This document shows positions 1 through 8,214 of a stretch of DNA of 64,000 bases, piece after piece. The position numbers were made by a program, and so were the translations under genes. Below the pieces are notes generated by a model that saw nothing but the letters and a program-made list of their open reading frames with translations, did no database searches and was not told the origin of the DNA. This stretch comes from Nocardia grenadensis NBRC 108939 (GTDB taxonomy: Bacteria > Actinomycetota > Actinomycetes > Mycobacteriales > Mycobacteriaceae), in NCBI RefSeq assembly GCF_001613445.1, contig NZ_BDCJ01000019.1, positions 1 through 64,000 on the forward strand. Reading direction: 5' to 3'. Position 1 is the stretch's first letter. The number at the start of each line of letters is the position of its first letter.

Positions 1-1604
1 CTACCCAGATCACGGCGGTCGCTCCCGCGGGTGTGGCCGGAACGGTGTCGGTCACGGTCACCACCGTCGGTGGCACGAGCAATGGAGTTTCCTACACCTA
101 CGCGGCGGTGCCCACGCTGAGCACGGTGGTGCCCGACGCCGGTCCGGTGACCGGAGGAAACACGGTCGTGCTCACCGGAACGGGACTGACCGGAGCGACC
201 GCGGTGGGTTTCGGTGCCACACCGGCGACCTCGTTCACCGTCGACTCCGACACGCAGATCACCGCGGTCGCTCCCGCCGGGACGGGGACGGTGCTGGTGA
301 CCGTCACCACGGCGGGCGGCACGAGCAACGGCGTCGCCTACACCTATGTTGCGGTGCCTGCCCTCACGTCAGTTGTTCCGAACTCGGGCCCGGTAACCGG
401 TAACACAGTGGTTGTACTCACCGGGACAGGACTGACCGGTGCCACCGCGGTCGACTTCGGGGCGAGCCCGTCGATTCTGTTCGCCGTCGACTCCGATACG
501 CAAATCACCGCCCTCGTCCCCCCGGGTACCGCAGGGACGGTTTTGGTGACCGTCACCACGGCGGGCGGCACGAGCAACGGCGTCACCTACACCTATGTTG
601 CGGTGCCTGCCCTCACCACAATCGCCCCGAACGCGGGACCGGCAGGCGGTGGGACGGTGGTCGTGCTCACCGGAACGGGACTGACCGGAGCCACCGCGGT
701 CGACTTCGGCGCCACACCGGCGACCTTGTTCGCCGCCAACTCCGACACCCAGGTCACCGCACTCACCCCCGCGGGGACGGCCGGAACCGTGCCGGTCACC
801 GTCACCACCGCGGGCGGCACAAGCAACGGCGTCGCCTACACCTACATCGCCGCGCCCGCTCTCAGCACAATCGCCCCGAACGCGGGACCGGTGACCGGTG
901 GGACCACCGTCGTGCTCACCGGCACGGCACTGACCGGCGCCACCGGAGTGAATTTCGGTGGCACACCGGCAACGTCGTTCACCATCGATTCCGCCACCCA
1001 GATCACGGCCGTCGCGCCCGCGGGTGTGGCCGGGACGGTGCAGGTCACCGTCACCACCGGCGGCGGAACCAGCAACGGTCTGGGCTATGCCTATGTCGAC
1101 GTCCCCACCTTGCTCACCGGTGCCCCGGACCTGGGCCCCGAAGCCGGTGGCACAACGGTCGTGCTGACCGGAACAGATCTGGCCGGAGCCACCGCGGTCG
1201 ACTTCGGCGCCACACCGGCAGCATCGTTCACCGTCGATTCGAATACCCAGATCACGGCCGTCAGCCCGGCCGGGACCGGGCTGGCTGAGGTCACTGTCAC
1301 CACACCAGGAGGAACCAGTAACAACGTCTTCTTCACCTACCTTCCGGTTCCGACCCTGACCTCCGTGGTTCCGGACAGCGGGCCCGAGACCGGTGGAGAT
1401 TCGGTGACACTCACCGGGACGGACTTCGCCTACACCACCGAGGTGAGTTTCGGTACCGCACCGGCGGCGTTCACCGGTATCTCGGAAACACTGACCGTGG
1501 CCACCAGCCCCGCTGGAACCGGGACGGTGCTGGTGACCGTCACCACGCCGGGCGGAACCAGCAACGGCGTCTCCTACACCTACGTGCCGGCTCCAGGAGT
1601 CTGA
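1..1604 (+). CDS. TIG/IPT-repeat protein, 5' truncated by window edge
   Basis: The reading frame is already open at base 3 and the first residues match the middle of the repeat, so the true start lies upstream of the window. What is visible is about 534 residues of six complete and one partial repeat of about 82 residues. Each repeat has a VP-L-x-x-x-x-P-x-x-GP opening, a TVVLTGTGLTGATAVDFG core, a QITA-x-x-PAG turn and a closing VTVTT-GGTSN stretch. This is the immunoglobulin-like TIG/IPT (plexin/transcription factor) fold, known in bacterial surface and secreted proteins. The end is short (VPAPGV), with no sorting signal or membrane anchor. Export cannot be judged because the N-terminus is missing. 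A surface or adhesive role is inference from the family. Confidence 0.85.
   Translation, partial: TQITAVAPAGVAGTVSVTVTTVGGTSNGVSYTYAAVPTLSTVVPDAGPVTGGNTVVLTGTGLTGATAVGFGATPATSFTVDSDTQITAVAPAGTGTVLVTVTTAGGTSNGVAYTYVAVPALTSVVPNSGPVTGNTVVVLTGTGLTGATAVDFGASPSILFAVDSDTQITALVPPGTAGTVLVTVTTAGGTSNGVTYTYVAVPALTTIAPNAGPAGGGTVVVLTGTGLTGATAVDFGATPATLFAANSDTQVTALTPAGTAGTVPVTVTTAGGTSNGVAYTYIAAPALSTIAPNAGPVTGGTTVVLTGTALTGATGVNFGGTPATSFTIDSATQITAVAPAGVAGTVQVTVTTGGGTSNGLGYAYVDVPTLLTGAPDLGPEAGGTTVVLTGTDLAGATAVDFGATPAASFTVDSNTQITAVSPAGTGLAEVTVTTPGGTSNNVFFTYLPVPTLTSVVPDSGPETGGDSVTLTGTDFAYTTEVSFGTAPAAFTGISETLTVATSPAGTGTVLVTVTTPGGTSNGVSYTYVPAPGV
108..1583 (+). repeat. Six tandem 246/249-bp coding repeats
   Basis: Repeat starts lie at 108, 354, 603, 852, 1101 and 1347, with the closing partial at 1584. 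Spacings are 246 or 249 bp, except the last at 237 bp. DNA identity between neighbours is high in the TVVLTGTGLTG and VTVTT-GGTSN portions, which suggests recent duplication or gene conversion between units. This locus would be prone to copy-number change and assembly collapse. Confidence 0.85.
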
Positions 1605-1619
1605 CAATCGATTGATCGG

Positions 1620-1645
1620 GCCGCCGGTGAACTATCACCGGCGGC
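1620..1645 (+). terminator. Hairpin downstream of the TIG-repeat gene
   Basis: Perfect 11-bp stem (GCCGCCGGTGA with its complement) and a 4-nt ACTA loop, starting 15 bp after the TIG stop codon. There is no T-tract, so this is terminator-like rather than a textbook intrinsic terminator. Confidence 0.5.
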
Positions 1646-1813
1646 TCGGTGTGTGCCCGCATCTCACTCCTCGCCCGGCACGAAGACGCAATTCAGACAC
1701 TGGCGGACCTACCCGACCTGCCACAATGACTCCTGGTCCGGACGTACACCCGGATCAGATCACACTGTTTCACTGGCAGGACAACGGCAGAACCATCCTC
1801 AACGCCATTTCGG

Positions 1814-1931
1814 GACCAAACCGGGGATAAACGAGAGCTTGGTGAAAACAAAAAGGTCAGGCCCGATACTGAACCGGGCCTGACCTGAATTTTCAAGTGG
1901 AGCTATGGGGACTCGAACCCCTGACCCCCAC
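1814..1931 (-). repeat. tRNA-Ala attachment-site remnant 1 (leftmost)
   Basis: Bases 1898-1931 match 33 of 34 positions of the 3' end of the intact tRNA-Ala gene at 16187-16259; one change gives gctaTgggg instead of gctaAgggg. Identity stops at the CAC before the anticodon arm. To its left is a diverged copy of the same downstream flank: a gaccaaa-cgggg-taaacg motif at 1814-1832 and the hairpin at 1854-1886. In a stack of insertions at a minus-strand tRNA 3' end, the copy farthest from the intact gene should be oldest, and this one is the most diverged. Confidence 0.75.
1854..1886 (-). terminator. tRNA-associated hairpin, copy 1
   Basis: Arms AGGTCAGGCCCG (1854-1865) and CGGGCCTGACCT (1875-1886) are perfectly complementary. 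The inner stem seen in the other copies is lost. Read on the minus strand it lies just past the tRNA 3' end, where a tRNA terminator would be. Confidence 0.6.
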
Positions 1932-2779
1932 GAAGGGGTTCATGAGACTGTTCGGTCCGGCAAGACATCAACGTTCGGCACAGACACCCCCGATCACCCC
2001 GGCGACGGCAACGAGAACAGCCTCATCGTTCCGCTGTGAAAACGGCGGAATATACTCGTCCGCAATCAATTACAACGCGCATCCAGGTAAGTCCATCAGG
2101 ACCGAACTGCACGGCCTTCCCACCGGAGTACCTCGCACGCACTCCACAGCAGAGACTCGCCCCTCAATGACCGGTCGTCAGAACGTCAAGTCAACCGGCG
2201 GCAACGCAGCACCCCGGACCACTCGCCCGAGAAATTCCGTTACGTCCGTGCAGACGACTGAGCAGGGAGAATCCCATTCGACCGGTGACGCTCCTTCGGC
2301 TCCACGTACAGTCCTGCCCCGGCAGGCACCCGACGCCGACGTCATATCGACGATGAAAGCGCGGGGTAATCGGGGGGCCGACTCGAGTCGGCGCCACACC
2401 CGCGAAGCACCACCCGACGGCGGCGGCGTTCAGCCGGCCGGGAAGAGCTGATCGAGGTGGCTTCGCCGACAGCGACTGGTCGAACGGCGCCACCACCTCA
2501 GTGCCCGACTGCGCCAGCACCGTCAACAAGATCGGATACCGACGCTCCGGATCACGCCGCTCCAAAGCTTGCCCGGCTATCTGTCACCAGATTTCCATCA
2601 CTGTTGTCACCGACCGCGCGCGTTGGCTTGAAGTCGAGTTACCCGCCATAGAACGTCCACTCATGCCGATGTCCGGACGTCCGCCGGGCGGCGGTGGACG
2701 GCGGCATCGAAGCGGGTAGCCGACAGCGACGGCGGGTTTCCGCCAGCGCGTAGTGATGTATCGATCCAGCATGATCATC
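1932..2779. other. Gap with no supported gene
   Basis: Open frames here overlap one another on both strands, have arginine/proline/threonine-rich shadow composition, and resemble no family I recognise. The stretch starts directly at the tRNA remnant and is probably decayed island DNA. I see no integrase signature (no R-H-R-Y block). Confidence 0.5.
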
Positions 2780-3232
2780 ATGAGTGCATCGTCAACGACA
2801 GCCACGTCCGTCCTACGGGATATGTACGAAGCCGAGGCGGCCTACCTTGCCAGCGGCGGTCCGGGCTCGGCATCGTTCTCCTTACTCGCGCCGTTCTTCA
2901 CACCGGATGTTGTGTTGCACCAGGCCGACAATCTTCCCTATGGCGGAACCTGGTGCGGCCACGACGGTTTGGAGCGTTTCTTCCTCGCGATGAGCGGGGT
3001 GTGGGATCGCTTCGAGATGGCCGAACAGACTTTCCTGGCCGATGAGAGTCCGCTCGTCGTTCTCACACATGTGCGAGCCCGTGCACGCTCCACCGGCCGC
3101 GAACTCGATTTCCCGATCTTGCAGACGATCACCATCGATGCCGGACGGATCAGCGAGATTCGCCCGTTCTACTGGGATACCGCCGCTGTCGCCGATGTTT
3201 GCTCGCGGGTCCGAGCATCGGACGCTGTGTAA
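2780..3232 (+). CDS. SnoaL-like (NTF2-fold) small protein
   Basis: About 150 residues with the layout of nuclear-transport-factor-2-like SnoaL domains: an N-terminal helix, a FFTPDVVLHQADNLPYGGTW strand-turn, GHDGLERFFLAMSGVW, and a C-terminal RISEIRPFYWD strand. The family includes polyketide cyclases, ketosteroid-isomerase-like enzymes and many non-catalytic proteins, so substrate and reaction cannot be assigned. Of the ATGs at 2753, 2771 and 2780 the last is chosen because the domain starts soon after it; none has a strong ribosome binding site. It stands alone as the first convincing gene right of tRNA remnant 1 and is probably island cargo. Confidence 0.7.
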   Translation: MSASSTTATSVLRDMYEAEAAYLASGGPGSASFSLLAPFFTPDVVLHQADNLPYGGTWCGHDGLERFFLAMSGVWDRFEMAEQTFLADESPLVVLTHVRARARSTGRELDFPILQTITIDAGRISEIRPFYWDTAAVADVCSRVRASDAV

Positions 3233-3362
3233 TGCCGCATACTGCGCGATCTCGGTGACAGATGTCCTGATCAAGTGACAGATAACATGAGGACACGCCG
3301 CAGGGGCGCAGAGAACTCATCAGACCAAGAGTCGAACACCCCCTTTGATTGAAATCCATTCC

Positions 3363-3470
3363 GTGATCGAAGTCGGCGACAAGGTGCGCATCGGAGAGCC
3401 CGGGGCCTCGGTCTTCGTCGTGCGCGAGGTCGACGCGGACGAGGGGCGGGCCGTCATCGAGGCCGATTGA
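3363..3470 (+). CDS. Possible 35-residue protein, GDKVRIGEPG motif
   Basis: A short GTG-started frame (TTG at 3345 also possible) encoding a charged, coding-like peptide beginning VIEVGDKVRIGEPGASVFVV and ending AVIEAD. The composition resembles small SH3-like barrel proteins that open with GDxV, but it is too short to place. It may be the tail of a lost gene. There is no clear ribosome binding site. Confidence 0.3.
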   Translation: MIEVGDKVRIGEPGASVFVVREVDADEGRAVIEAD

Positions 3471-3637
3471 CGCGGGCGCGCCGGGTCGATACCCGTTTTC
3501 GATGCCCATCAGCGCCCTCGCCCTTGTCGACCCCAGAGCCTCTGCCGGCGGGGCGTAGGCTACCGGCCGGGCCAGGGGTGTCGGACCACTGCGCGATCCT
3601 CGACCGCGACGACCAGGCCCGAAGAGAACAACAGCGC

Positions 3638-3833
3638 GACCCGGTCACCCCGCTACGCGGCGCCGAGCTGCTCGACGAGAAGTTCGGTCAGCGGCCCCGG
3701 TTGGTCTCTGTCGACGGGAGTGGGCACGGGGTCTAGGGCTCTCGGCGCCAACTCCTGCGCGTCCGACGTCGTCACCAGCTACCTGGTGGACGGCACCATG
3801 CCCGAACAAGATATGACCTGTCGCGCGGGCTAG
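3638..3833 (+). pseudogene. 3' remnant of a secreted alpha/beta-hydrolase (TAP-like C-terminus)
   Basis: Two adjacent frames together give DPVTPLRGAELLDEKFG, then LVSVDGSGHGV, then NSCASDVVTSYLVDGTMP and EQDMTCRAG. That is the normal order at the C-terminus of actinobacterial tripeptidyl-aminopeptidase-like hydrolases: the DPxTP loop, the catalytic GHG histidine, and a Cys-containing tail. A frameshift near 3733 separates the halves, and no nucleophile elbow or signal peptide can be found upstream. The gene is broken and 5'-deleted, in keeping with decay of the surrounding island. Confidence 0.6.
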
Positions 3834-3929
3834 GTGTTGCGGGCCAAGACGTTGTTGACGCCATCATCTGTGCGCCAGGCACATCCGTGATGCGGGCGCG
3901 GGCGAACGACGCTGAAATCTGGTTCGGCG

Positions 3930-4508
3930 TCAGCGCTGCTGGGTGCGGAGATGGATGCGTTCGCCTTGCTTGCCGAAGAGGCTGAGCACTTCGACATTCC
4001 CGCGCCCAGCGGCGCCGAACCAGTGCGGAATCCGACAGTCGAACTCGGCTGCTTCGCCCGCACCCATGATGAAGTCCTGGTCACTCAGTTTCACGCGGAG
4101 TTGTCCGCGGAGCACGTAAAGCCATTCGTAGCCGTCGTGAGTTCGTAGGTGTGGCTCGTCGTCGTGGGCTGGGATGGTCATTTTGTAGGCGCGTGGTTCT
4201 CCTTGCTGTCGTGACAGCGGGATCAGCACTCGGCCGTCTTTTCTGGTGGGCTGTTGAGGCACGCGCGGGTCGAGGATCCGGGGTGCCGCCACGATCTCGT
4301 CGAGCGGAATGCCCAGCGCCGCGGTGATCGGTAGGAGGAGTTCGAGACTTGGCTTGCGCTGCCCTGATTCCAGTCTGGACAGGGTGCTGGTCGAGATGCC
4401 GGTGGTGCGCGCGAGGCCGGCCAGGCTGATGCCCTTCTTCTCCCGGGCGCTTCGCAGCCGAGGAGCGATCTGCTCGATCACGCTACCGATGCTGGGTTGA
4501 TCGTCCAT
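3930..4508 (-). CDS. XRE-family regulator with C-terminal cupin
   Basis: 192 residues. Residues 12-68 form a helix-turn-helix (LRSAREKKGISLAGLARTTG, then STSTLSRLESGQRKPSLELL). Residues 105-190 form a cupin_2 barrel with HDGYEWLYVLRGQLRVKL and an IPHWF turn. Such proteins usually repress nearby catabolic or detoxification genes and release on binding a small ligand in the cupin. It is divergent from the flavoprotein-exporter pair starting at 4600, with 91 bp between the starts, so it probably controls that pair and itself. A 12-bp dyad sits between them. Confidence 0.9.
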   Translation of the reverse strand: MDDQPSIGSVIEQIAPRLRSAREKKGISLAGLARTTGISTSTLSRLESGQRKPSLELLLPITAALGIPLDEIVAAPRILDPRVPQQPTRKDGRVLIPLSRQQGEPRAYKMTIPAHDDEPHLRTHDGYEWLYVLRGQLRVKLSDQDFIMGAGEAAEFDCRIPHWFGAAGRGNVEVLSLFGKQGERIHLRTQQR

Positions 4509-4541
4509 GGACGGCAGTCAAGCAGTGTGTCCCGGATTCAG

Positions 4542-4553
4542 CAACGATTGTTG
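4542..4553. promoter_or_regulatory. Candidate operator in the divergent promoter region
   Basis: CAACGATTGTTG is a perfect 4+4-bp dyad with a 4-bp centre, between the divergent starts at 4508 and 4600. Its placement suggests the site for the XRE-cupin regulator; no binding evidence exists here. Confidence 0.4.
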
Positions 4554-4599
4554 TCGAAAATTGCCGATACCGCCGATTCTCTAGTTGGAGGTGATCCGA

Positions 4600-5613
4600 A
4601 TGAACACAACGAGGCAATCAACGACCGGATCGCAGGCAGCGACACTGTGGGACAGCATCATCATCGGCGGCGGAGCCGCTGGCTTGTCGGCCGGAGTGGT
4701 GCTCACGAGGGCACAGTTCGCGACCCTGGTCGTGGACGGTGGCGAACCCCGCAACGGGCCCGCCGAGCACATGCACGGGTACCTGACCCAGGACGGCATG
4801 GCGCCGAAGGAATTCGTCGCCAGGGGCCGGAGCGAACTGAGTCGTTACGGTGGGACACTCGTGCAAGCAGTCGTGGTCGAGGCCCGGAGCACGTCGGACG
4901 GTACGTTCGAGCTTCGACTCGACGACGGCAGTGCCCTGCGTACCCGGTCATTGCTGGTGGCGACCGGGCTGACCGACGAGCTCCCCGATATCTCGGGACT
5001 GTCCGAACGGTGGGCATCCACGGTGCACCACTGTCCCCACTGCCATGGCTACGAGGTGCGGGGTCGCAGTATCGCCGTGATCGGCAACCCGGCGACGGCG
5101 ATGACGTCGGCGGTGTCGGTGCACCTGGCCGCGCTGATGCGCCGCTACAGCTCCTCGGTGACCTTCTGTACCAACGGCACCGACGTCAGCACAGCCGAAC
5201 GGCAGCGACTCACAGCTTATGGCGTAAGTCTGATCGACGCGCATGTCACAAAGGTCGCGACACCCGCTAGCACAGCGGGCGGAAACTCGGTCGGGATCGA
5301 GCTCGACAACGGCAAGGCAGTCGCGTGTGAGGCCATCTTCGTGGCACCTCGTCCAGTGCCCCATGGCGCGATCTTGGTGACGTTGGGTGCGGGCACGGAC
5401 CCAACGAGTGGACTTGTTGCGGTCGACTCCCAGGGGGCTACAGATGTTCCCGGGCTCTGGGCTGCCGGGAACGTGGTCAGCCCCAGAGCCCAAGTCATCA
5501 CCGCGGCAGGAGCAGGCTCGACTGCCGCTATCAACATGGCTGGCTGGCTGCTCGAACAGGAGCTTTCGGCCGCCATCGCACGTGACGGACTCGATGACGG
5601 GGGCGTGAACTGA
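4600..5613 (+). CDS. Thioredoxin-reductase-like flavoprotein with CPHC motif
   Basis: 337 residues. FAD-binding GGGAAGLSAG is near the N-terminus, the second ATGL motif follows, then the redox-active CPHC (HHCPHCHGYEVRG), the NAD(P) domain, and the C-terminal GLWAAGN FAD motif. CPxC thioredoxin-reductase-like proteins of this size include dithiol oxidases that close disulfides in secondary metabolites, as well as true reductases. Here NADPH use is plausible but the NAD(P) site (VIGNPATAM) lacks the usual GxGxxG, which favours an oxidase-like role. The ATG at 4600 is preferred over a TTG at 4585 because GGAGGTG at 4587-4593 is well spaced. Its stop overlaps the exporter start (TGATG), so the two are translationally coupled. 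Confidence 0.85.
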   Translation: MNTTRQSTTGSQAATLWDSIIIGGGAAGLSAGVVLTRAQFATLVVDGGEPRNGPAEHMHGYLTQDGMAPKEFVARGRSELSRYGGTLVQAVVVEARSTSDGTFELRLDDGSALRTRSLLVATGLTDELPDISGLSERWASTVHHCPHCHGYEVRGRSIAVIGNPATAMTSAVSVHLAALMRRYSSSVTFCTNGTDVSTAERQRLTAYGVSLIDAHVTKVATPASTAGGNSVGIELDNGKAVACEAIFVAPRPVPHGAILVTLGAGTDPTSGLVAVDSQGATDVPGLWAAGNVVSPRAQVITAAGAGSTAAINMAGWLLEQELSAAIARDGLDDGGVN

Positions 5614-6860
5614 TGACCAGCACCACCGCAGAGACGTCCTTGAACGGGCGATCCACGAGATTGCCTGCAGGGGTGTATCTGCTCGGCTTCAGCCTGTTCG
5701 CGATGGGTAGTGCGGAGTTCTTGTTGGCTGGCGTACTGCCGGCGGTCGCCGCTGACCTGGACGTCACGCTCTCCTCTGCCGGGTTCCTGATAACCGCGTT
5801 CGCGCTGGGCGTCGTGGTCGGCGGGCCACCGTTCGCTGTGCTCAGCCTGCGCTGGCCCCGCCGCACCGCGCTGATGGCAAGCCAGACCGTGTTCGCCGCC
5901 AGCATTGCCGTCGGACAGCTGGGCACCTACGAGGTCCTGCTGGTCACGCGACTGATCGCGGGGATAGCGTACGCGGCCTTCTTCGCCGTCGCGGCGGTGA
6001 CTGCGATCAGCCTGGTAACGCCGGACCGCAAGGCCCGCGCCTCCGGAGTCGTGGTGAGCGGCCTCAGCGTGGCCATGGTGGCTGGGGGCCCGGTAGGCAC
6101 GCTGATCAGCCACTTCACCCAGTGGCGCGACGGCTTCTGGGCCGTCGTAGCCCTCACGGTCGTAGGGATCATCGGTTGCCTCCTCGGGCTCCCCGCCGCA
6201 AACTCCGGCACCGCCGACTGCACCCGGCCGAGCTTGTCGCGGGAGTTCGCCGCGATGCGGAAACCGAGTCTGTGGGTCATTGTGGCGATCACGGTCCTGA
6301 CCACCGCGGCGTACATGATCACGTTCAACTTCCTGGCAGCCATGCTCGAAGACATCACCAGCATGCCCGAAGTGTGGATCCCGGCTGTACTTGCGCTCTT
6401 CGGAGTCGGCGCCTTCATCGGTCTGTCCATCGGCGGCCGGGTCTCCGACCAGCGGCCGCACCTCGCACTCCTGGCCGGTGCATCAGCGATCGTGATCCTG
6501 TCGGTGGTGATGACTCCTGCGCTCCAACAGATCTGGGTGGCGGTGCCCACGGTCTTCCTGATCGGTATCGCCGCGTTCGTCCTGAACCCCGCCGTCTTCA
6601 GCCGCGTCTTCACCATCGCAGCCGACGCGCCCACCCTCGCAGGCGCCACCACCGTGTCGGCATTCCAACTGGGAATCAGCATCACCCCCGCTCTCGCAGC
6701 CGCCGCCCTCACACAAGGGGCAGCCCTCACAGCCGTATGCCTGATCGGGGCCGCCCTCGCGGCAGTTGCCGTACCCCTCATCCTCCTCGACCGGGCACGC
6801 CACTCGACCCACGACCGTGTCACCACGGCTGAGCTGGCTCAGGAAGGGGACCAGTGGTGA
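5613..6860 (+). CDS. MFS exporter, CmlA/AraJ-like
   Basis: 415 residues and about 12 hydrophobic segments. The first helix carries the motif MGSAEFLLAGVLPAVAADL, typical of the DHA1 drug-efflux branch that includes chloramphenicol and arabinose-efflux permeases. A GRVSDQRP loop lies between helices 8 and 9. It overlaps the upstream flavoprotein by one base. Export of the product or substrate of that enzyme is inferred. An unrelated drug specificity is equally possible, because sequence does not predict MFS substrates. Confidence 0.88.
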   Translation: MTSTTAETSLNGRSTRLPAGVYLLGFSLFAMGSAEFLLAGVLPAVAADLDVTLSSAGFLITAFALGVVVGGPPFAVLSLRWPRRTALMASQTVFAASIAVGQLGTYEVLLVTRLIAGIAYAAFFAVAAVTAISLVTPDRKARASGVVVSGLSVAMVAGGPVGTLISHFTQWRDGFWAVVALTVVGIIGCLLGLPAANSGTADCTRPSLSREFAAMRKPSLWVIVAITVLTTAAYMITFNFLAAMLEDITSMPEVWIPAVLALFGVGAFIGLSIGGRVSDQRPHLALLAGASAIVILSVVMTPALQQIWVAVPTVFLIGIAAFVLNPAVFSRVFTIAADAPTLAGATTVSAFQLGISITPALAAAALTQGAALTAVCLIGAALAAVAVPLILLDRARHSTHDRVTTAELAQEGDQW

Positions 6861-7067
6861 CTCACTCGAATGCGCCGATCAGGTCGCGAACACGCTCGAT
6901 TCGCTGCGGAAGGACAGTCTGAGCAGCCTGGCCTGCCTCGATCGTCTGCCGGGCGAATCGATGGCGCGGCCGGATCTCTGTACGCAGAACGCAAGGTGAC
7001 CGGGAGGCCGTCCAGCGGCTCACTGATGTGGAGACCTGCGGCGGCTTGCGTGCCCTGGTTCCCAGAT

Positions 7068-7267
7068 ATCGAATCCGCCAGCCCGGTCTCGGTGGACACA
7101 CCTGCCCACGTGACCGCATCGATTTCGGCAAACAGAATCCAGGACCAAAACGGGGGGTATCTGCGGGGCCAGACACAAATAGCAGGTCAGGCCCGGTCTA
7201 AGACCGGGCCTGACCTGCTATTTTTGTGGAGCTAAGGGGACTCGAACCCCTGACCCCACACTGCCAG
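7068..7267 (-). repeat. tRNA-Ala attachment-site remnant 2 with flanking module
   Basis: Bases 7227-7267 match the 3' half of tRNA-Ala(GGC) and run into the anticodon loop (ctgccag), with one C missing. The left flank has the gaccaaaacggggggta motif (7143) and the hairpin (7184-7216). A further stretch, 7068-7142, closely matches 14499-14571. The interval 6861-7067 between the exporter and this module holds no gene I can support. Confidence 0.8.
7184..7216 (-). terminator. tRNA-associated hairpin, copy 2
   Basis: Nearly perfect 16-bp stem: AGGTCAGGCCCGGTCT pairs with AGACCGGGCCTGACCT around one unpaired base. T-rich and A-rich runs on both sides (agacacaaatagc, gctattttt) would support termination on either strand. 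Confidence 0.65.
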
Positions 7268-7439
7268 CAGCTTGCTCACCCCCTGCTCAGGGGTGTTTTC
7301 CTGCGGAAACGGTATGTCTTCGATGTCGTAGTCGGCGTGGTCGGCGGGGACGTTGTCGTAGTAAGTGTCGTGAGGAGGCAGTTTTGCCGCCACATCGCAA
7401 ATTTCACGAAAAACGCACGACCATTCATGCCGAGAGTGA

Positions 7440-8027
7440 ATAACTCTCGCCTCGGTGGCGTCGCGGAGCGCCGCCGGGGCAGATGGTCGGGCACCGTCCG
7501 CCGGGATGAGTCCGTTTGCGGCGACGCGGGCGCAGGTAGCGGGTAGATGGTGGGCCGCGTTGTCGGCGGCCGAGCCACCGCCGTGCAGGTTCTCCGCTGC
7601 GGCGGCCGCGGCGACCGCATACCGGACCTTGTCGACGTCGGATCGTCCCACGCGGCCCACGGGCTTCGAGCTTGTCAGATAGTCGGTGGGGATGGTCGGG
7701 ATCGAAGGGGCTGAACAGATTGATCGCCAACGGATCTCGATGCTCGACGGCAGGCGCCCGGCGGGCGGCGGCGAAGCCGAGTTCGGTTTCGGTGGCGTTG
7801 AGCACCACGCACAAGGCCTGGCGGTAGTCTTTGCCGGGCCAGCGCACCGCACCGCGTTCGTAGCGCGCGATCGTATGTGCATCGAGTTCACGGCGTCGGC
7901 CGGTAGTTCGCCACAGGTGGTCGTTGACCGCTTCGGCCAGTTCGGCGCGGGTCATCGATCGCCCCGCCACGGTCGGTGACGGGGTCGCTTCGCGGCGCTG
8001 CTGCAGTTTCAGGTTCGGTGTCGGCAA
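7440..8027 (-). pseudogene. Frameshifted XRE regulator of the ELDAHTIARYERG type
   Basis: The first 130 residues are a clear helix-turn-helix: LAEAVNDHLWRTTGRR, ELDAHTIARYERGAVRWPG, then YRQALCVVLNATETELGF. This is the signature of a Streptomyces/Nocardia regulator class that normally continues into TPR-like repeats over about 400 residues. Near 7660 the frame shifts. The next frame carries VGRSDVDKVRYAVAAAAA, which fits the start of the missing part, then decays and runs into tRNA remnant 2. A TTG at 8027 is the likely start. It is divergent from the resolvase-like gene and cassette at 8215 and was probably their regulator. Confidence 0.65.
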
Positions 8028-8214
8028 CTTCGATCCCCTCGATCGGCCGCGCCCAGTCTATCGACCTGCCCGAACCCAGGACCGGTTCACGCCGATCTGC
8101 CCCGCAATCTGCCCTCCTGGAATGCCGCGCCGCACACGAGTCTGGAGGAACAAGTTCGACGCACACGCCGAATGAGCGAGACCCCTGATTCTCGCGCGGC
8201 GAGAGGAGACGACG

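Noticed and set aside
108..1583. Possible CRISPR or minisatellite array
   Set aside because: Units are about 246 bp, in frame, and translate to a known domain; there are no short identical repeats with unique spacers.
369..1607. Long minus-strand open frame opposite the TIG repeats
   Set aside because: It is the antisense shadow of the repeat gene; composition is Gly/Arg/His-rich and periodic only because the DNA repeats.
1932..2779. Integrase remnant next to tRNA copy 1
   Set aside because: All frames were inspected for tyrosine-recombinase motifs; none is convincing.
5217..6461. 414-residue minus-strand frame across the flavoprotein/MFS junction
   Set aside because: Fully antisense to two well-supported genes; Arg/His/Gly-rich without motifs.
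7232..7440. Separate small gene at the end of the XRE pseudogene
   Set aside because: The frame runs into the tRNA remnant and has no start signal; more likely decayed sequence.
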